Positions 44,141-53,324 are shown, counted from the first letter of the stretch. The stretch is DNA of 64,000 nt from Bacteroidota bacterium (GCA_023423715.1 JAFAFC010000013.1:1-64000), one strand, 5' to 3'. Notes: a model not told the origin generated them from the sequence alone. Numbers and translations are program-made.

Positions 44141-45676
44141 ATGCAGAAAATTATCAATTTGTTTGATTTCAAACAGAAAATTAATTACAAAAACGAAATT
44201 CTTGCGGGTCTTGCGGTGGCTATGACCATGATACCTGAGTCTTTATCCTTTGCTATTCTGGCAGGGCTTTCGCCTTTGACAGGGCTTTATGCAGCTTTTT
44301 TAATGGGTATTGTTACTGCAATTTTGGGAGGCAGACCCGGAATGGTTTCTGGGGGAGCCGGAGCAACGGTAGTAGTACTTATCGCATTGGCAGCATCACA
44401 CGGTGTGGAATATCTTTTTGCTGCGGTTATATTAGCAGGTGTACTGCAATTTTCAGTAGGAATTTTTAAACTGGGTAAATTTGTCCGCCTGATCCCACAA
44501 CCAGTAATGTATGGTTTTTTAAACGGCCTTGCAGTAATCATTTTCATGGCACAGGTAGCTCAATTTAAAGTTGTAGAAAACGGGATAGAAGGTTGGATGC
44601 AGGGGCCGGCGCTTTATCTAATGGCTGGACTGACATTACTAACTATAGCCATCGTATTTATATTGCCAAAATTTACAAAGGCAGTTCCTGCATCTTTAGT
44701 AGCAATAATAGTTGTCTTTGGTATTGTATATTTTTTCGGCATCGATACTAAAAAAGTAATTGATATCGCCTCTGTAGGAGGTTCTTTACCTTCATTTCAC
44801 ATCCCTTCTATTCCTTTTACTCTGGAAACATTGGAAATTATTTTCCCTTATGCCTTGGTAATGGCAGGGGTTGGATTGATTGAAAGTCTGTTAACGCTTA
44901 ATATGGTTGATGAAATAACCAGCACAAAAGGACAATCTAACCGTGAGACTGCGGCGCAAGGTATAGCCAATATCACCAACGGTTTCTTCGGCGGAATGGG
45001 TGGATGTGCAATGGTTGCCCAGACTTTAGTGAATATCGGAGCTGGAGGAAGAGCCAGACTTTCTGCAATAGTTGCAGCTATAGCAATTTTATTAATCATT
45101 CTGGTTGCAGGTCCTGTAATCGAGCAAATTCCAATGGCGGCATTAGTCGGGGTGATGATGATGGTAGCTATAGGCACATTTGAGTGGGTCAGCTTTCGAA
45201 TTATTAATAAAATGCCTCGTCACGATATTTTTATTGGTATGTTGGTAGCAGTTATAACCATAGTATTGCACAACTTAGCTTTAGCGGTTTTGATTGGTGT
45301 AGTCATTTCGGCTCTAGTATTTGCCTGGGAGAGTGCTAAAAGAATACGTGCAAGAAAATATGTAGATGAAGATGGTGTAAAGCATTACGAAATTTTTGGG
45401 CCGCTCTTCTTTGGTTCTACTGCCGCATTTATTGAAAAATTTGACTTACTAAATGACCCGAATGAAGTTGTAATTGATTTTAAGGAAAGTAAAGTAGTTG
45501 ATATGTCTGCTATTGAAGCTTTAAATAAAATTACGGAGAAGTATCACAAGGAAGGTAAAAAACTACATTTACGTCATTTAAGCCAAGATTGCAGGCAATT
45601 ACTTAAAAATGCAGAAACAGTTATTGATGTGAATATTATTGAAGATCCTACCTACAAAGTAATGACTAATAAATAG
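44141..45676 (+). CDS. SulP-family anion transporter with STAS domain
   Basis: This is an inner-membrane anion transporter of the SLC26/SulP family. The 511-residue protein has about 12 hydrophobic helices (PESLSFAILAGLSPLTGLYAAF is the family signature near TM1-2) and a C-terminal STAS domain (about 420-505, with VVIDFKESKVVDMSAIEAL). Sulfate is the usual substrate, though bicarbonate, molybdate or other oxyanions are possible. It precedes arsR by 111 bp and lies next to chromate and arsenite genes, so oxyanion handling is the likely theme. Confidence 0.92.
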   Translation: MQKIINLFDFKQKINYKNEILAGLAVAMTMIPESLSFAILAGLSPLTGLYAAFLMGIVTAILGGRPGMVSGGAGATVVVLIALAASHGVEYLFAAVILAGVLQFSVGIFKLGKFVRLIPQPVMYGFLNGLAVIIFMAQVAQFKVVENGIEGWMQGPALYLMAGLTLLTIAIVFILPKFTKAVPASLVAIIVVFGIVYFFGIDTKKVIDIASVGGSLPSFHIPSIPFTLETLEIIFPYALVMAGVGLIESLLTLNMVDEITSTKGQSNRETAAQGIANITNGFFGGMGGCAMVAQTLVNIGAGGRARLSAIVAAIAILLIILVAGPVIEQIPMAALVGVMMMVAIGTFEWVSFRIINKMPRHDIFIGMLVAVITIVLHNLALAVLIGVVISALVFAWESAKRIRARKYVDEDGVKHYEIFGPLFFGSTAAFIEKFDLLNDPNEVVIDFKESKVVDMSAIEALNKITEKYHKEGKKLHLRHLSQDCRQLLKNAETVIDVNIIEDPTYKVMTNK

Positions 45677-45732
45677 CATCGGAATACCCAAGTTTAATAT
45701 TACAACTACAGCAATAATTTTTAAAAAAATTA

Positions 45733-45762
45733 TTGCTGTTTAAATTTATTATCGTAATATTG
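45733..45762 (+). promoter_or_regulatory. arsR promoter
   Basis: TTG at 45733-45735, 19 bp spacing, then TAATATTG (45755-45762), 7 of 8 bases of the -7 consensus. The -7 element lies inside the palindromic operator at 45751-45766, so repressor binding would block transcription directly. Confidence 0.65.
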
Positions 45763-45766
45763 CGAT
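45751..45766. promoter_or_regulatory. ArsR operator 1
   Basis: ATCGTAATATTGCGAT is a near-perfect 16-bp palindrome (ATCG at one end, CGAT at the other) placed 21 bp before the arsR ATG. Related sequences occur before the DUF6428 gene and nhaA. This suggests autoregulation by the ArsR encoded here. Confidence 0.65.
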
Positions 45767-45787
45767 ATATTTATTTTTATAAAACTG

Positions 45788-46117
45788 ATGGGTGTCACAA
45801 AAACCGAAATTTTTACAGAACAGCAGAACCATTTAGCTAGTATTTTAAAGGCACTGGCTCATCCTGCCCGTATAGCTATACTGCAACATATCATTAAACA
45901 AAATGCCTGCATCTGTAATGATCTTGTAGAAGAATTGGGATTGGCACAAGCGACAATTTCACAACACTTGAAAGAGCTGAAAAATATTGGTATCATTAAA
46001 GGAAATATAGAAGGAACTAGTGTATGTTACTGTATTAATGAAACAGTCTGGAATGAGATTAAGAAGGAACTCAATAGCTTTTTTGTCGAGAATGTAAATA
46101 GTAAAGAATGCTGTTAA
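45788..46117 (+). CDS. arsR: ArsR/SmtB-family metalloregulator
   Basis: This is a winged-helix repressor that releases DNA when bound to As(III) or another metal. The 109-residue protein has the HTH (ATISQHLKELKNIGIIKG). The metal-site motif CIC lies just before it (NACICNDLVEEL, equivalent to the ELCVCDL thiol site of ArsR). An extra Cys pair, ECC, ends the chain. It likely controls the downstream DUF6428-to-ACR3 operon and itself. Its operator overlaps its promoter. Confidence 0.93.
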   Translation: MGVTKTEIFTEQQNHLASILKALAHPARIAILQHIIKQNACICNDLVEELGLAQATISQHLKELKNIGIIKGNIEGTSVCYCINETVWNEIKKELNSFFVENVNSKECC

Positions 46118-46137
46118 GCTTTTTTTAACACCAAATC

Positions 46138-46153
46138 ATCGTAACATTGCAAT
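46138..46153. promoter_or_regulatory. ArsR operator 2
   Basis: ATCGTAACATTGCAAT differs from operator 1 at only 2 of 16 positions and lies 29 bp before the DUF6428 ATG. It contains TAACATTG, a 7/8 match to the -7 element. It would place the seven-gene-like cargo operon under ArsR. Confidence 0.6.
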
Positions 46154-46182
46154 ATAACATTTATTGAGTTAATATCAGAAAT

Positions 46183-46656
46183 ATGAAGCTATCAAAAATT
46201 AAAGAAATCCTGCCAACATTAGTAAATGTTGGATTTCAATTAGAAAACGGAACCTTAGTTCCAGAACATTTCCACGTTACCGAAGTGGGACAAATTACTA
46301 AAAACTTTATAGACTGTGGTGGCGTAATCCGTTCGGAAAAAGTTGTAAACTTCCAATTATGGAATGCAGACGATTTCGAGCACAAATTAAAGCCAGCTAA
46401 GCTATTAAACATCATCAAGCTATCCGAAGAAAAATTGGGCATAGAAGATGCGGAAATTGAAGTGGAATACCAAAGCGAAACGATTGGTAAGTATGATTTG
46501 GATTTCAACGGAGAGACATTTGTACTGAAAAATAAAACAACAGCTTGTTTGGCTCAAGATGCCTGCGGTATTCCTTCCGAAAAAGTAAAGAAAAATTTGG
46601 CGGAACTGCCTGTAAATAATGCTAATGCTTGTACTCCAGGTGGCGGATGTTGTTAA
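46183..46656 (+). CDS. DUF6428-family protein, Cys-rich tail
   Basis: The 157-residue protein is of the DUF6428 type often seen beside arsR in Bacteroidota. It has a conserved-looking PEHFHVTEVGQI region and a C-terminal run of Cys (ACLAQDACGIP, then NACTPGGGCC). His and Cys residues suggest metal or metalloid binding, perhaps As(III) capture, but that is inference. It is the first gene of the operon and lies 12 bp before the DoxX gene. Confidence 0.78.
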   Translation: MKLSKIKEILPTLVNVGFQLENGTLVPEHFHVTEVGQITKNFIDCGGVIRSEKVVNFQLWNADDFEHKLKPAKLLNIIKLSEEKLGIEDAEIEVEYQSETIGKYDLDFNGETFVLKNKTTACLAQDACGIPSEKVKKNLAELPVNNANACTPGGGCC

Positions 46657-46668
46657 AATTGAATTTTT

Positions 46669-47100
46669 ATGTTTTCAAAAATCATTCATACAGATAATTC
46701 AAAGACAACAATCATAATCCGACTGATTGTTGGAGGTGTTTTTTTATCGGAGGGCATTCAAAAATTGCTGTTTCCTGCTTTTCGGGGAGCCGGGCGGTTT
46801 GAAAAAATTGGCTTGCCATCTCCTGAATTTCTTGGAAGTTTTGTAGGCATATTTGAAATCCTTTGCGGAGCACTTATTTTGCTCGGGTTGCTTACAAGGT
46901 TAGCAAGTATTCCGCTCATCATCATTATGCTTGTTGCCATTGCCACGACCAAAACATCTATTTTGGCTAATGAGGGTATTTGGGAATTGCTGCACGGCAG
47001 CCGTACGGATTGGGCGATGCTTTTGGGAAGTATGTTTTTGTTAATCAAAGGTGGAGGTAATTGGTCTATTGATAAAATCGTAATGAGAAATGGAGCGTGA
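46669..47100 (+). CDS. DoxX-family membrane protein
   Basis: The 143-residue protein has four hydrophobic helices and the DoxX pattern RLIVGGVFLSEGIQKLLFP. Family members are small membrane proteins linked to thiol or oxidative stress, with no settled enzyme activity. It overlaps the chrA start by 11 bp. Confidence 0.85.
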   Translation: MFSKIIHTDNSKTTIIIRLIVGGVFLSEGIQKLLFPAFRGAGRFEKIGLPSPEFLGSFVGIFEILCGALILLGLLTRLASIPLIIIMLVAIATTKTSILANEGIWELLHGSRTDWAMLLGSMFLLIKGGGNWSIDKIVMRNGA

Positions 47101-48217
47101 TATTCAAATAAAGGAAATTGCCAAGCTCTTTCTCAAGCTCGGTTTTATTGGTTTTGGAGGTCCCGCGGTTCATATTGCTATGATGCAGCAGGAGGTAGTA
47201 GTGAAAAGAAAATGGATGAGCGAACAGCATTTTTTGGATTTGTTGGGAGCTACTAATCTCATTCCTGGCCCCAACAGTACAGAAATGGCGATACACATCG
47301 GCTATGACAAAGGCGGTTGGAAAGGATTAATCTTTGCAGGGTTATGCTTTATTTTACCTGCGGTTTTCATTACCGGGATATTTGCATGGTTGTATCAGCA
47401 ATACGGACAATTGCCCGAAGTACAGCCCTTTATTTACGGTATCAAACCTGCAATCATCGCTATTATCATAGGAGCTGTTTTTCCATTAGCAAAGAAATCA
47501 GTAAAGTCCACATTCTTGGCGGTTGTAGGTATTCTTGTTTTGGTACTGTCATTATTCGGCATTAGTGAAATCTATTTGATGTTTGGAGCGGGATTGCTGG
47601 CAATGGCCTTGTATTACCTTCAGGATACAAAAAATACGCTCCAAAGTTTTATCCCGCTCGCATTCTTACAAATCGCACAAAGCCCCTTACTGTCTGAAAC
47701 AAATACCAAATTATTTTGGATATTCCTGAAAATTGGTGCTATCCTCTACGGAAGCGGTTATGTTCTTTTCGCCTTTTTAGATACGGAATTAGTTGCAACG
47801 GGCTTACTCACCCGGCAGCAATTAATGGATGCTATTGCTGTTGGACAGTTTACCCCAGGTCCTGTTTTTTCTTCAGTTACGTTTATTGGCTATCAAATCA
47901 ACGGACTATCCGGAGCAGTTATTTCTACGATTGCTATTTTTCTGCCGTCGTTTATTTTAGTAGCATTGCTAAATCCCTTGATGAAAAAAATGCGCCAATC
48001 TAAAGGACTGTCCATTTTTCTCGATGCGGTCAATGTGGCATCTGTTGCAATCATAGCCGCTATTTGTCTTACAATGGGCAAAGAAACTATTACTGATTGG
48101 CGGACGATATTAATTGCAATGATAAGTGCGATCGTAGTTTTCAAATTCAAAAAAATAAATAGTGCCTTTGTGGTTATTGGAGGAGCATTATTAGGGTATT
48201 TATTTAATCTTATCTAA
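47090..48217 (+). CDS. chrA: Chromate transporter ChrA, two-domain
   Basis: This is a CHR-superfamily efflux protein that exports chromate by proton motive force. The 375-residue protein has the two homologous halves: GFGGPAVHIAMM and NLIPGPNSTEMAIHIGY in the first, YGSGYVLFAF and GQFTPGPVFSSVTFIGY in the second. It overlaps the DoxX gene and shares its operon. Chromate specificity is predicted from the family. Confidence 0.92.
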   Translation: MERDIQIKEIAKLFLKLGFIGFGGPAVHIAMMQQEVVVKRKWMSEQHFLDLLGATNLIPGPNSTEMAIHIGYDKGGWKGLIFAGLCFILPAVFITGIFAWLYQQYGQLPEVQPFIYGIKPAIIAIIIGAVFPLAKKSVKSTFLAVVGILVLVLSLFGISEIYLMFGAGLLAMALYYLQDTKNTLQSFIPLAFLQIAQSPLLSETNTKLFWIFLKIGAILYGSGYVLFAFLDTELVATGLLTRQQLMDAIAVGQFTPGPVFSSVTFIGYQINGLSGAVISTIAIFLPSFILVALLNPLMKKMRQSKGLSIFLDAVNVASVAIIAAICLTMGKETITDWRTILIAMISAIVVFKFKKINSAFVVIGGALLGYLFNLI

Positions 48218-48260
48218 AGTTATCTTAAACAAAATATTTAAACAATAAAAATTAGACAAA

Positions 48261-49034
48261 ATGAAAATAGCATTATTCAGTGATATTCACGCCAATTTAC
48301 CTGCATTAGAAGCATTTTTTGAAGATGTTGAAAAAAGAAAACCAGACAGTATTTATTGTTTGGGCGATTTGGTGGGCTATAATATTTGGCCAAACGAAGT
48401 GGTAAACGAAATCCGTAAAAGGAGAATACCAACCATTGCCGGAAATTACGATTTTGGCATTGGCAGAATGAGCAACGAATGCGGTTGTGCCTACAAAACA
48501 GACAGTGAAAAAGATAACGGAAATATTTCTATTTCATTCACAAATTCTTTGATGAAAGATGAAGAAAGAGCGTATTTGCGTACACTTCCAGCCCATATCA
48601 AAGTAGAATTTCAACTGAATGAAGATAAATTGAATTTGCTTTTGGTACACGGAAGTCCGAGAAAACTAAACGAATATCTTTTTGAAGACCGTGAGGAAAA
48701 AAGTATGCTTCGCATTATGGAGCAAGCCGATGCAGACATTATGTGCTTCGGACACACACACAAACCTTATCACAGAGTTTTAAATTCGGGTATTGACGGT
48801 CAAAATCATTTCAGACACGCCATTAATATCGGTTCGGTTGGTAAACCGAAGGACAGCGATGTAAGAGGCGGTTATGTAATGTTTACGATTAATGAAAACA
48901 GTTCTGTGTTGGACAAAGATAGTATCAGTGTAGAATTTATACGCTTTGATTATGATATTGAAAGGGCTGCAAAAGCAGTTGAAGAAAGCATTTTACCAAA
49001 CGAATACGCAGAAAATTTAAGAAGAGGTTACTAA
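48261..49034 (+). CDS. Calcineurin-like metallophosphoesterase
   Basis: The 257-residue protein has the full metal-site set: SDIHANLPAL, GDLVGYNIWP, GNYDFG and GHTHKPYHR. A small Cys-bearing insert (NECGCAYKT) follows the GNYD motif. It resembles YfcE-like phosphodiesterases of unknown substrate. It lies between chrA and gcvH in the ArsR-controlled operon, 16 bp before gcvH, so a role in metal stress is suggested only by context. Confidence 0.88.
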   Translation: MKIALFSDIHANLPALEAFFEDVEKRKPDSIYCLGDLVGYNIWPNEVVNEIRKRRIPTIAGNYDFGIGRMSNECGCAYKTDSEKDNGNISISFTNSLMKDEERAYLRTLPAHIKVEFQLNEDKLNLLLVHGSPRKLNEYLFEDREEKSMLRIMEQADADIMCFGHTHKPYHRVLNSGIDGQNHFRHAINIGSVGKPKDSDVRGGYVMFTINENSSVLDKDSISVEFIRFDYDIERAAKAVEESILPNEYAENLRRGY

Positions 49035-49050
49035 TCTAAAATTTATAAAA

Positions 49051-49428
49051 ATGGAATTTCCAACCGAAAGAAAGTATTCAAAAGAACATACCTGGATAAG
49101 CATACAGGACAACACAGGTACAATAGGCATTACAGAATTTGCGCAAAGTGAATTGGGCGAAATCGTATATGCGGATTTACCAAACGTTGGATATAGTTTT
49201 CAGCAGGACGAAGTATTCGGCTCTGTTGAAGCAGTTAAAACGGTCAGTGATTTATTTATGCCTGTATCGGGTAAAATCACTGAAACGAACGAACTACTTT
49301 TGAAAGCACCAACACTCATAAACGACCATCCTTATAAAGACGGTTGGTTGATTAAAATTGAAATAAAAGACATTACAGAATTAGAAGACTTATTGACATC
49401 AAACCAATATAAAGAACTTACAAATTAG
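49051..49428 (+). CDS. gcvH: GcvH-type lipoyl carrier protein in arsenic operon
   Basis: The 125-residue protein has the GcvH fold: the entry motif YSKEHTWISI, TIGITEFAQSELGEIVYADLP and the lipoylated Lys in SVEAVKTVSDLFMPVSGKI. GcvH normally shuttles methylamine in the glycine cleavage system, but no gcvP or gcvT is here. It starts 16 bp after the phosphoesterase gene and ends 2 bp before the arsenite exporter. As(III) attacks lipoyl dithiols, so a resistant or sacrificial carrier is conceivable. That is inference. Confidence 0.88.
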   Translation: MEFPTERKYSKEHTWISIQDNTGTIGITEFAQSELGEIVYADLPNVGYSFQQDEVFGSVEAVKTVSDLFMPVSGKITETNELLLKAPTLINDHPYKDGWLIKIEIKDITELEDLLTSNQYKELTN

Positions 49429-49430
49429 CA

Positions 49431-50471
49431 ATGCAACCAAAATTAAAATTCTTAGACAGATACCTTACTTTATGGATATTCCTTGCAATGGCAATTGGCG
49501 TGGGTTTGGGTCATTTCTTTCCCAATATTTCTAATGTTACCAACAGCTTATCTGTTGGCACTACCAATATTCCATTGGCAATAGGATTGATATTAATGAT
49601 GTACCCCCCCTTGGCAAAGGTTGATTATTCCTTATTGCCCAAAGCATTTAGAGATAAAAAAGTAATTGGCATATCCTTATTGCTCAATTGGGTAATCGGC
49701 ACGCTATTGATGTTTGGATTAGCGGTTTTGTTTTTACGTAACGAACCCGATTATATGACAGGCTTAATTCTTATCGGTTTGGCAAGATGTATTGCCATGG
49801 TCATCGTCTGGAGTGACTTAGCTAAAGCAAACAGAGAATATACAGCTATGTTAGTTGCATTAAACAGCATCTTCCAGATATTTACTTACAGCTTTTTAGT
49901 TTGGTTATTCATCAACGTATTACCTGCAAAATTAGGATTAGCCAATTTCAATGTAAGCGTATCCATGAAAGATGTTACCGAAAGCGTATTGATATATTTA
50001 GGTATTCCATTCCTAGCAGGTTTTTTAAGCCGTTACTTCCTTATAAAATCAAAAGGTATAGAATGGTATAACCGAAAATTCGTCCCCGCAATATCGCCAA
50101 TTACCTTGTACGCTTTACTGTTTACGATAGTATTAATGTTCAGCTTGAAAGGCGATAAAATATTGGAATTACCAATGGATGTAGTAAAAGTAGCCATACC
50201 GCTAATCATCTATTTTGTGTTGATGTTTTTCGTGAGCTTCTTTATCAATAAATCTCTTAAAGTTCCTTACGACAAAAACGCATCCATCGCATTTACAGCC
50301 ACAGGAAACAATTTTGAATTAGCAATAGCCGTAGCAATATCGATTTTCGGCATTCATTCGCCACAGGCATTTGTGGGTGTTATCGGCCCACTGGTAGAAG
50401 TTCCGGTACTGATATTATTGGTAAAGGCAAGTTTATGGCTAAAGGAGAAATATTATAGTAAAAAAGACTGA
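49431..50471 (+). CDS. arsB: ACR3-family arsenite efflux transporter
   Basis: This 10-TM exporter moves As(III) out by proton exchange. The 346-residue protein starts LKFLDRYLTLWIFLAMAIG. The family Cys lies in GLARCIAMVIVWSDLA and the conserved late segment is FTATGNNFELAIAVAI. It is the last gene of the operon. No arsenate reductase (arsC) lies in the window. Confidence 0.94.
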   Translation: MQPKLKFLDRYLTLWIFLAMAIGVGLGHFFPNISNVTNSLSVGTTNIPLAIGLILMMYPPLAKVDYSLLPKAFRDKKVIGISLLLNWVIGTLLMFGLAVLFLRNEPDYMTGLILIGLARCIAMVIVWSDLAKANREYTAMLVALNSIFQIFTYSFLVWLFINVLPAKLGLANFNVSVSMKDVTESVLIYLGIPFLAGFLSRYFLIKSKGIEWYNRKFVPAISPITLYALLFTIVLMFSLKGDKILELPMDVVKVAIPLIIYFVLMFFVSFFINKSLKVPYDKNASIAFTATGNNFELAIAVAISIFGIHSPQAFVGVIGPLVEVPVLILLVKASLWLKEKYYSKKD

Positions 50472-50473
50472 AT

Positions 50474-51661
50474 TTAAATTTCAGTCTTCTTACTCTTTCT
50501 TCTACTTGATAAATTCAAAATCACATATCCTATTATACCCGCAATGAGTGATGTTATTAAAACAGATAGCTTGGCCTCTTCAATGAAAACCTGATTGTCA
50601 AATGAAAGCATAGATATAAATATGGACATTGTAAAACCTATTCCAGCTAATAATCCTAAGCCAATAATGTGAATAAAGTTACTGTTTGCAGGAAGTTGAC
50701 CTATCCCTAATTTAGAGCATATCAAAGAGGTTACAACAATGCCAATGGGCTTACCAAAAATCAATCCCAGTGAAATACCTAAACCTAAAGGGGAAGTCAG
50801 TCCTTCTATCATTTCCTGATGAATTGTAATATTTGTATTGGCGAATGCAAAAATGGGAATAATTAGAAAGTTAACAGGTTTTACAAGTGCATGTTCTAGT
50901 TTCTCTAACGGAGATTCAACTTCTGTATCATTGGTTGGCAAGGTCATCGCTACCAGTACACCTGCTATAGTGGCATGAATGCCAGAATGATGCACAAAAT
51001 ACCATATAAACACTCCTGGTATTAGATATAGATAGGGATTCTTAATATTGAATCGGTTCATCAAAATCAGTACTAGTATTCCAATTCCGGCATAGCCTAG
51101 ATAGCCTAACTCAATTCCGGATGAATAGAAAATGGCAATTACTAAAATAGCTATGAGGTCATCCACTATCGCCAAAGCCGCTAAAAATATTTTTAAACTG
51201 GTTGGTACTCTTTTGTCTAACAGCGAAATTACGGCCAATGCAAAAGCAATATCGGTAGCCATGGGAATACCCCAGCCGGAAGCTGTCGGGGTTCCTGAAT
51301 TAAAATATAAATAAATCAATGCGGGGACAACTGCTCCACCGATAGCAGCAAGGATAGGCAAGATTGCTTTTTTAGGAGAAGAGAGTTCTCCTTCAACAAT
51401 TTCTCTCTTAATTTCCAGACCTACCAACAGAAAAAAGATTGCCATCAATCCGTCGTTGATCCACATACTTACGGAATAATTGAGGTGTATGGCTTCATTT
51501 TCATACCCCAGCTTTGTGTCCAATAAATTTTGTAGCGGAACGGCCATTGATGTATTTGCCACTATCATTGAAATCACTACGCATAAAAAAAGGAGGAAAC
51601 CTCCAAAATTACTTGATTGAACAAAGTCTTTGAAAATATTTAGATTGATCTTATCCTTCAT
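50474..51661 (-). CDS. nhaA: Na+/H+ antiporter NhaA
   Basis: This is an electrogenic antiporter (2 H+ in, Na+ out). The 395-residue protein has the Asp pair in AIVDDLIAI, the TM-IV region ATDIAFALAV and GLEIKREIVEGELS near TM2. It ends convergent to the arsenite exporter, only 2 bp away, so the two operons share a 3' junction. An ArsR-like operator sits before its start, which would be unusual for nhaA. Confidence 0.94.
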   Translation of the reverse strand: MKDKINLNIFKDFVQSSNFGGFLLFLCVVISMIVANTSMAVPLQNLLDTKLGYENEAIHLNYSVSMWINDGLMAIFFLLVGLEIKREIVEGELSSPKKAILPILAAIGGAVVPALIYLYFNSGTPTASGWGIPMATDIAFALAVISLLDKRVPTSLKIFLAALAIVDDLIAILVIAIFYSSGIELGYLGYAGIGILVLILMNRFNIKNPYLYLIPGVFIWYFVHHSGIHATIAGVLVAMTLPTNDTEVESPLEKLEHALVKPVNFLIIPIFAFANTNITIHQEMIEGLTSPLGLGISLGLIFGKPIGIVVTSLICSKLGIGQLPANSNFIHIIGLGLLAGIGFTMSIFISMLSFDNQVFIEEAKLSVLITSLIAGIIGYVILNLSSRRKSKKTEI

Positions 51662-51683
51662 GTTTTAAATGTAAAAGTTAAAT

Positions 51684-51699
51684 ATCGCAATTTACCAAT
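51684..51699. promoter_or_regulatory. Possible ArsR operator 3 before nhaA
   Basis: On the minus strand, ATTGGTAAATTGCGAT shares the right half ATTGCGAT and several other bases with operator 1. It lies 23 bp before the nhaA ATG, like operator 1 before arsR. Weaker than operators 1 and 2. Confidence 0.45.
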
Positions 51700-51882
51700 A
51701 TTAACTTACTCTGCCTCATAGATGGGTTCTAAATCTATGAAATAAGCTTAATTTGGGTAATAAATCCGTGTCACTTTGTAGTGAAGATCTATTAAAATTA
51801 TGCATGTAAAATCCTGACATAATAGCTAGTAAGCTAATACACTTTAAAATTGTAAGGAACTGTGTTGGGGCTATTTCCTTAA

Positions 51883-52962
51883 TTATGGTAATGTTATAAC
51901 TTCTGATGAGATTATTTTGCGTTCATATTCTGAATCATAATAGGCATTACTTTTCCATAATATGTATGTCAATTCCAATAATTTCCTTTGGATGGCAACT
52001 ATAGCCTTCATTTTAATCCCATGCCTTGAAACTATTCTTAAGAAAATATCTCTGAATCTTTCATCAGTCCTGATTGCAGCCAGTGCCGGAAAGTGCATTA
52101 CTTTCCTTAAATTCCGATTACCCCGCTTGGATATTCGGGGTTTGGATTTCACTGAGGTTCCAGATGTTTTTTCTCTTACATCTAATCCTGCATAACTGAC
52201 CAATTGTCTTTTATTCTTTATTAACTCGAATCCGTTAGTTTCGGCTATAATGGTTACAGCGGTTAAGTTTCCAATTCCAGGAATAGAAGATACCATATTC
52301 ATCTTTTCTAGTAGAACTTCGTCTCCTTTGATAAGTATAGCAATTTCTTCTCTTATCTCTTTTTCCTGCGAATCAATAAGAGCTATTCTTTTTTTTGTTC
52401 GTTTCACTGAGCTTTCACTTGATGTTTCAGAAGTACGTTCTGCATGCAGTTGATTTTTTAACATTGTACGCTCATGTACCAACTGCTCTCGTTCCCGACA
52501 AAGCTGTCTCAAATCATTGAATATTTTTAAAGGAGGTTGCCAAACTTCCAATTGCCTTTCCAAACCGAATCTCGAAATGGCTTGTGAAGCGCTCTTGTCA
52601 GTTATGGTTTTTATGTCAAGTGTTCTCGCATAATTACTAATCTTGTTTGGCAGAACGATACTGACTTGTTTTTTAATACTGCATAGGTAATAGGCTAAGG
52701 ATTCATGATAAACGCCTGTTGCTTCCATTACGTACCGTACTTCTGTTGTAATTGATGTCTGCTTATTTACCCATGACACAAGGCTTGAAAAACCCTTTCG
52801 AGTATTGGGAAATACTTTGTATGCATAAACTTCTATGCTGATTTGTTCATCCATTCGACCAAGCGATACAACTAATTCATTTTGTGCTACATCAATTCCT
52901 ACTGTCTGCTTTAATAATACCTTCATCTTATCTGGTTTAGGTAAGTGATAACCTTTCTTCAT
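51883..52962 (-). mobile_element. IS110-family transposase
   Basis: This is the transposase of an IS110-family insertion sequence, which moves through a DEDD (RuvC-like) nuclease domain and a serine-containing C-terminal domain. The 359-residue protein has GIDVAQNELVV (first Asp) and YVMEATGVYHE (Glu). The C-terminal transposase_20 region has SIPGIGNLTAVTIIAETNGF and YAGLDVREKTSGTS. IS110 elements lack terminal inverted repeats and carry non-coding ends. Here the 221 bp to the left and 362 bp to the right may hold them. An AGGAG site 8 nt before the ATG is unlike the neighbouring genes. The element appears intact. Confidence 0.92.
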
Positions 52963-53324
52963 CTTTTCTCCTGACTGGATATACTGGCTATAAGACTCAT
53001 CATAATGAGCAAATTCCTTACATTCTGTTCAGATTCTAAAAGGTTAAAGAAGAGGAGGCAGTTTCTTTTCTTGAATATACCATATAGGCTATTTAAAGCA
53101 AAATCTGCTCTCGCCCTTCTTCACTTAGATTATATTATACAAACATAGGAGAAGCAAAAGAACGTCGCCTGATTAATGATGGTTTATAATAGAATATTTG
53201 CCATAACCCTAGCATCTAATTCATTAAATTTGTCCTTAAAACAAATAGACTAATTCCTAAACAAAATACCCAAATTTTCTAAATTAAGGGGTTAGCGGTA
53301 AAGCTATAATACAGGTCATAAAAG
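52963..53324. other. Non-coding flank of the IS110 element
   Basis: No gene was seen. The part nearest the transposase probably holds the IS left end and its non-coding RNA-like region, which in IS110 elements can encode a bridge RNA. A -7 match, TAAATTTG (53225-53232), preceded by TTG at 53198-53200 with 24-bp spacing, may drive the DUF1905 gene. Confidence 0.45.
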
